In this document: positions 15,215-18,956 of the stretch, piece by piece
Layout of the letters: every line of letters begins with the position of its first letter
Position numbering within the stretch: position 1 is the stretch's first letter
NCBI GenBank assembly: GCA_919902625.1
Contig: CAKKRO010000038.1
Span: 1-18,956 of the forward strand
Source of the DNA: Nitrosomonadaceae bacterium
Lineage (GTDB): Bacteria; Pseudomonadota; Gammaproteobacteria; Burkholderiales; Nitrosomonadaceae
Length of the DNA stretch: 18,956 bases
Reading direction: 5' to 3'
Program-made: the position numbers and the translations under genes
Notes under the pieces: generated by a model
Told to the model about the DNA's origin: nothing
The model's database searches: none
The model's input: the letters and a program-made list of their open reading frames with translations, nothing else

Positions 15215-16516
15215 TCAGAAACGCCAATCCATTTGCAGGCCGCCGATATTGATTTGCTCGGAATATTGTCCAACGAGAAAATCGGCCGTTGGACCTCTTC
15301 GATTGATGAACGGATCGTCCATAAACAGGTGTGCGTAAGCACCGTGTATATTGATATTTTTTAACAGCGCATAAGTGAAACCTGCCGTCAACCAATACCG
15401 GCCACTATCGGGAATTCGTGGCGACCTGTGCTGTGGATCTGGAACTGGCGTTTGATCATAGGCGAATCCGGTTCGAAGAATCCATTTGTTGGTTTCGGAA
15501 AAATAATTGATACCCAAGGCATATCGCCATGCATCCTTCCATTTCAAGTTTTGAACATCATCGGGTTGTGCCGACGAAAAATTCGTCCTGAGCTCCCGGA
15601 TAAGGCTCCAATGGGTCCACAGGGCATCTGCGGAAAAAGCCCAGCGGGGATTAAGGCGATGAGAAAAACCAAACAAAACATTGTCAGGCAGCGTAACTGA
15701 CGTACGCGCATTGGAATCGACGAAAGAATTCCCTTGCGTCAACGCAATCGCGTTACCCGGCACGGAAAAGTTCGCATTGCCCTGCACATCATGAGCAATT
15801 CTGGATCGGTAACTGACACCGAAATGTGTATCTTGAGTCAGGGCATAGAAGGCGCCGAAATTATACCCAAACCCAACACTATCACCCTTGAGTGAAGCGT
15901 GCCCGTCCGCTGCTTGCGGCAGGAGCCCCTGACTGGCACAAGATGTAGGACCCAGAGCCTGGAGACAAACTGTTCCAAAATCGATCGCATTAGTTAATTT
16001 GGATTGCAAATACTGAACATTAAATCCGGCGCCAAACGAAAACTTCTCCGTTACCCTTAGCGATAACGATGGATTGAAATTTAGCGTCATAATTTCTGAA
16101 TCGATTGCCTGATAACGGCCTTTCCAATCCGAGTGATAGCTATTTCGCATACCGAAAGGAGTATTAACTCCCAAGCCGAATGTAACCCGGTTTGTCAGTT
16201 CCTGGACGTAATAAAAGTTTGGAATAAAAACCGGGTTGGGTGAATCCCCGCCATTGCTTCCTTTAAGCGGCGCACCTCCAAGTAACGGACTTAAATGTGA
16301 TGAGCTGTTTTGAAAAGTAGCGGATGGTGCTATGAGGTATCCTGATATCGACAGCAACCTGCCTCGTACTTGACTCATCGCGCCAGGATTGAAGAAAACC
16401 ATACTTCCATCTCCGGTATTAGTCGGAGCACCCGAAAATGCCTGCCCCAGTTCCTTTGCACTTTGTTCCATCAACGCAAGGCCAGCACTTGATGCCGGAG
16501 TTGAGAAATAAAGCAA
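15215..16516 (-). CDS. FadL/OmpP1-type outer-membrane transporter (start probably further upstream at an ATT)
   Basis: FadL-family 14-stranded beta-barrels carry hydrophobic molecules such as long-chain fatty acids or aromatic hydrocarbons across the outer membrane. The mature N-terminus AGLALMEQSAKELGQAFSG is the plug/hatch start of this family. It is followed by FFNPGAM (41-47), the family's NPA-type motif, and NTPFG at 118-122. The protein ends in Arg-Phe, a typical barrel assembly signal. Cys184 and Cys193 could form a loop disulfide. The only canonical start in frame is the TTG at 16516, which leaves just 11-12 residues before the mature part. The reading frame stays open upstream and encodes a proper signal peptide. 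An ATT at 16577-16579 with GGAG 7 nt before it would give 454 residues. The substrate cannot be told. No transport or degradation partner is adjacent. Confidence 0.88.
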   Translation of the reverse strand: MLYFSTPASSAGLALMEQSAKELGQAFSGAPTNTGDGSMVFFNPGAMSQVRGRLLSISGYLIAPSATFQNSSSHLSPLLGGAPLKGSNGGDSPNPVFIPNFYYVQELTNRVTFGLGVNTPFGMRNSYHSDWKGRYQAIDSEIMTLNFNPSLSLRVTEKFSFGAGFNVQYLQSKLTNAIDFGTVCLQALGPTSCASQGLLPQAADGHASLKGDSVGFGYNFGAFYALTQDTHFGVSYRSRIAHDVQGNANFSVPGNAIALTQGNSFVDSNARTSVTLPDNVLFGFSHRLNPRWAFSADALWTHWSLIRELRTNFSSAQPDDVQNLKWKDAWRYALGINYFSETNKWILRTGFAYDQTPVPDPQHRSPRIPDSGRYWLTAGFTYALLKNINIHGAYAHLFMDDPFINRRGPTADFLVGQYSEQINIGGLQMDWRF

Positions 16517-16576
16517 AAAACAGCCCAGACAGTAAATGCCTCGATGGACATAAAAAGTTATAGCGTTTTTAGATTC

Positions 16577-16590
16577 AATGATTCTGCTCC
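16577..16590 (-). promoter_or_regulatory. Ribosome binding site and candidate ATT start codon of the FadL-type gene
   Basis: On the minus strand GGAG (complement of 16587-16590) is followed after 7 nt by ATT (16577-16579). ATT is in frame with the FadL homologue and adds 21 residues before the TTG at 16516. The extended N-terminus has Lys and Arg, then a hydrophobic GIYCLGCFLLYFS core, then TPASSA before the mature AGLAL or GLAL. No ATG, GTG or TTG lies between the upstream in-frame stop (16634-16636) and 16516. Confidence 0.45.
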
Positions 16591-17005
16591 GGTGATTCCA
16601 TTTAAATAGTAATCGATTAATACTAAATTTCAGCTACAACCTTTGAGGTTTTATTGGGCGCCTCATCATTCAATAAACCCCCTAATAGCAGGATTCTTAG
16701 AGTACTTCATGGAATGAATCTGTAAGTATAAAACAGCTTGTTTGACTAAATATTTTCTCTTCCGTATATTTCTTGCTTAAATAACATAGCTTCTTTTTTT
16801 CCTACATCGAATTTTTAAGAAAATATTATGCTAATAGTTAATACTAATATTTAAAATTAATTAGTTATAAAAATATAATCCATCTGGATGGATGCGATAG
16901 TATTAATAGCTGATCCTTACAAATACCCTGATTGTCGATAATATTCATTGAACTTCGTTGATTTGTCCAACATAAAGAATTGTATTTTAAAAAGGCAACA
17001 GATCT
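16580..17005. other. AT-rich divergent intergenic region between the FadL-type gene and the histidine kinase
   Basis: About 430 bp separate the two divergent genes, and the part from about 16780 to 16880 is extremely AT-rich. It holds the plus-strand promoter at 16742-16770 and a second, weaker candidate (TTGAAC 16948-16953, 17 nt, CATAAA 16971-16976) close to the kinase. It also holds an inverted repeat ATCCAT/ATGGAT at 16878-16893. I find no open reading frame or tRNA in it. The promoter of the FadL-type gene itself is not clear. Confidence 0.6.
16742..16770 (+). promoter_or_regulatory. Sigma-70-type promoter facing the histidine kinase gene
   Basis: TTGACT (16742-16747) is followed after exactly 17 nt by TATATT (16765-16770). 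Each hexamer matches at five of six positions. Transcription would start near 16777, leaving a leader of about 230 nt before the ATG at 17006. The transcript could be the kinase mRNA with a long leader, or a separate small RNA. A weaker promoter closer to the gene also exists. Confidence 0.45.
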
Positions 17006-18814
17006 ATGTGGTCGGATCCTGAAATAGTAAATCTTGCGAAAATTCGTATCAGTACCAATCAGGATATGGCGCGCCGCATGCGCTTTGGTGGCTTATTCTA
17101 CATTTTATGTAGCACTGCTATTATTTTGATGTCGCCCATACTGGGCGCACAACCTTACATTCTAATTTTCGTTGTTGTGTTTATTTTTCTCGCAGTAATG
17201 CGTTTCGTTATTTACAAGTACATACTGGATCGACACGATGATAATCAAACTCAGGCTGAATATTATATTTCAGCACTCTATATCCTGACCGCACTGACCT
17301 GGTCTATTTTTTTAAATTGGATATTCTCATCCATTAGTGTGAGTGATAGTGCTGCGACACTGGCCATCATCGCAACGGTTGGCTTCTTTTCAGGAGGCAT
17401 AGCGGCTATTTCACCGCGTATTCGCCTGATGCTTACCTTTTCACTGTTAATCTATTTACCCAGCCTGTTTAGCCTCATGTTGCATGCTCCGCTTGATGTC
17501 AGCATTGCGATGATGATAATAGGATTTAGTTATTTCTTTTTTTCAGTACATAACGGCAAACTGCAGCATGATAACTACTGGATCGCCCGGCAACAGGCAC
17601 TGTTACTGGAGAGACAGGCCATTGACTTGGAGCAGGCCTGGTTGCAGGCAGAAAGCGCAAACAAAGCTAAATCGGCATTCTTGGCAGCAATGAGCCATGA
17701 AATACGGACACCCATGAATGGCGTCCTTGGAATGACTGAGATTCTGGCAACAACTTCACTGAACCCGGAACAAACTAATTATCTGAGTGTGATACGTAAT
17801 TCCGGGCAAACCCTCTTACGGATTATCGATGATATTCTCGATTTTGCCAAGATAGAAGCGCACAAACTCAGTATTGCGAACCGCCCATTTAACCTGTATG
17901 CACTGATCAATGAAGTCGATCTATTATTTCGTGCTAAAGCAGAGGAAACATTCTTAAGTTTTGAGGTGCAAGTCGAGGGGGAATTTCCCCGGCTCCTGAA
18001 CGGTGACCCTGATCGAATCAAGCAGATTCTATTCAATTTACTTGGCAATGCCTTCAAGTTTACTCATGAAGGTAAAATTCAGCTTCTGGTGCATGGTGTT
18101 CCTGTTCCAAAACAAAAAATTATTGAGCTGCAATTGACTGTAACCGATACCGGTACCGGCATTTCGCCGGAAAATCAGGCACGCCTGTTTCAAGAATTTA
18201 TGCAAGTGGGTGAATCGACCCAACATATTCACGGAACCGGATTGGGTCTTGTGATCACTCGTAATCTGTTAGCCTTAATGGGTGGCACGATCACGCTCAC
18301 CAGTGAAGCTGGAAAAGGATCTCAATTCCACGCATGTATCCCACTCAAGTACGAGGCTGTTGAACCAGAAGTTTTAGAAGACACTGAAATGGCTTCAGTA
18401 AGGTCTCAAGTCCCCATCCCCACTGCATATCGCGCTCGCATACTGGTTGTCGAAGACAATGAGATTAACCAGATGGTCAGCAAAGTAATGCTGGAAAACT
18501 TAAATTGCGAAGTGATTATTGCTTGCAATGGCGCTGAAGCAGTCAGCGCATTCTCATCCCAGCATTTTGATTTGATATTAATGGATTGCAACATGCCTGT
18601 GATGGACGGATTTGAAGCCACACGGCGTATTCGCACGCTTGAACAGCAAGAAAATGCAGCACCAACCCCGATTGTGGCATTAACTGCTCATGCTTTTGAG
18701 CATATCAAGCAGGAATGTTTTGACGCCGGTATGGATGAGTATCTCAGCAAACCAGCCGACCAAACGCAGCTTGGAAAGCTGTTACAACAGTTTTTAACGG
18801 TACGTTTGGCTTGA
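17006..18814 (+). CDS. Membrane-bound hybrid sensor histidine kinase with C-terminal receiver domain
   Basis: This 602-residue protein senses an unknown signal and autophosphorylates on His, then passes the phosphate to its own receiver. An N-terminal membrane module has about six hydrophobic helices between residues 28 and 182, with very short loops. That suggests sensing within the membrane. A short helical linker (about 190-222) leads to the HisKA domain with SHEIRTPMNG, phosphoacceptor His231. The HATPase domain has the N box NLLGNAFKFT (344-353, Asn348), DTGTGI (381-386) and GTGLGL (410-415). The receiver has Glu483-Asp484, phosphoacceptor Asp527 in LILMDCNMPVMDG, Thr560 and Lys582 in LSKPAD. 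No Hpt domain or separate response regulator is adjacent, so it is an orphan phosphorelay member. An AAGG about 10 nt upstream is a weak ribosome site. The gene is divergent from the FadL-type gene. Confidence 0.93.
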   Translation: MWSDPEIVNLAKIRISTNQDMARRMRFGGLFYILCSTAIILMSPILGAQPYILIFVVVFIFLAVMRFVIYKYILDRHDDNQTQAEYYISALYILTALTWSIFLNWIFSSISVSDSAATLAIIATVGFFSGGIAAISPRIRLMLTFSLLIYLPSLFSLMLHAPLDVSIAMMIIGFSYFFFSVHNGKLQHDNYWIARQQALLLERQAIDLEQAWLQAESANKAKSAFLAAMSHEIRTPMNGVLGMTEILATTSLNPEQTNYLSVIRNSGQTLLRIIDDILDFAKIEAHKLSIANRPFNLYALINEVDLLFRAKAEETFLSFEVQVEGEFPRLLNGDPDRIKQILFNLLGNAFKFTHEGKIQLLVHGVPVPKQKIIELQLTVTDTGTGISPENQARLFQEFMQVGESTQHIHGTGLGLVITRNLLALMGGTITLTSEAGKGSQFHACIPLKYEAVEPEVLEDTEMASVRSQVPIPTAYRARILVVEDNEINQMVSKVMLENLNCEVIIACNGAEAVSAFSSQHFDLILMDCNMPVMDGFEATRRIRTLEQQENAAPTPIVALTAHAFEHIKQECFDAGMDEYLSKPADQTQLGKLLQQFLTVRLA

Positions 18815-18876
18815 AGTAGCTCTGCACAAAAATATATGCCATGGCGGCTGAGTTTTAAACGCAATGTATCAAGCTT

Positions 18877-18956
18877 CTACATCGACACAAGCTTCTCAAG
18901 ATATTCAATCGTCAAACCCGTGACTTTTGGCACCCCAATACCCCGATGCAACGGAT
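18877..18956 (-). CDS. Possible C-terminal end of a minus-strand gene running off the window
   Basis: On the minus strand one frame is open from the window edge to a TAG at 18877-18879. It gives about 25 residues ending in GLTIEYLEKLVSM, a protein-like amphipathic ending. The other two frames on this strand contain stops. An open run this short is expected by chance about a third of the time, so this is weak. No family is recognised. If real, it converges with the histidine kinase across about 60 bp that hold no obvious terminator. Confidence 0.3.
   Translation of the reverse strand, partial: PLHRGIGVPKVTGLTIEYLEKLVSM

Noticed and set aside
18871..18896. Two direct copies of AAGCTTCT at the right edge.
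   Set aside because: Eight-base repeats this close are common, and no mobile-element or array structure surrounds them.

Overview
The window looks like chromosome from a betaproteobacterium, most likely a Nitrosomonas-type ammonia oxidiser. This rests on the mix of core genes, the pyrG–eno–ftsB order, a FadL-type porin and a protein of the exosortase-associated TIGR04073 family. It is inferred from protein resemblance only, with no rRNA or phylogenetic marker comparison. No tRNA, rRNA, CRISPR array, transposase, integrase or long repeat was seen. Most of the window is ordinary housekeeping sequence, with several small or poorly characterised genes between the core genes.

Layout. Positions 1-700 carry a small secreted cysteine-rich protein on the minus strand, with its own promoter and terminator. 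Positions 710-3179 hold ridA and recG, a minus-strand pair for enamine/imine deamination and branched-DNA helicase activity. murA (peptidoglycan precursor synthesis) diverges from them and meets a membrane-anchored sensor-like protein (4691-5314, minus) tail to tail over a shared hairpin. Positions 5601-11441 form a plus-strand block of argH, a fructosamine-kinase family gene, pyrG, eno and ftsB. It covers arginine synthesis, probable repair of glycated amines, CTP synthesis, glycolysis and cell division.

Positions 11663-15072 hold a membrane-proteostasis cluster: htpX (plus), a TIGR04073 protein (minus) and an FtsH-type AAA+ protease (minus). htpX is preceded by a heat-shock-like promoter. 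Two terminators stand back to back between htpX and the TIGR04073 gene. The FtsH is probably a paralogue of the housekeeping copy, because it is not in the usual rlmE/folP/glmM neighbourhood. Positions 15215-16579 hold a FadL/OmpP1-type outer-membrane channel whose signal peptide is only recovered if translation starts at a rare ATT codon. After an AT-rich intergenic stretch comes a membrane-bound hybrid histidine kinase (17006-18814). The right edge may hold the last codons of another minus-strand gene.

I see no clear new multi-gene system. The points most worth following are the cysteine-rich secreted protein, the apparent ATT start of the FadL homologue, the heat-shock-like promoter of htpX beside a second-type FtsH, and the lone membrane-tethered sensor-like domain.
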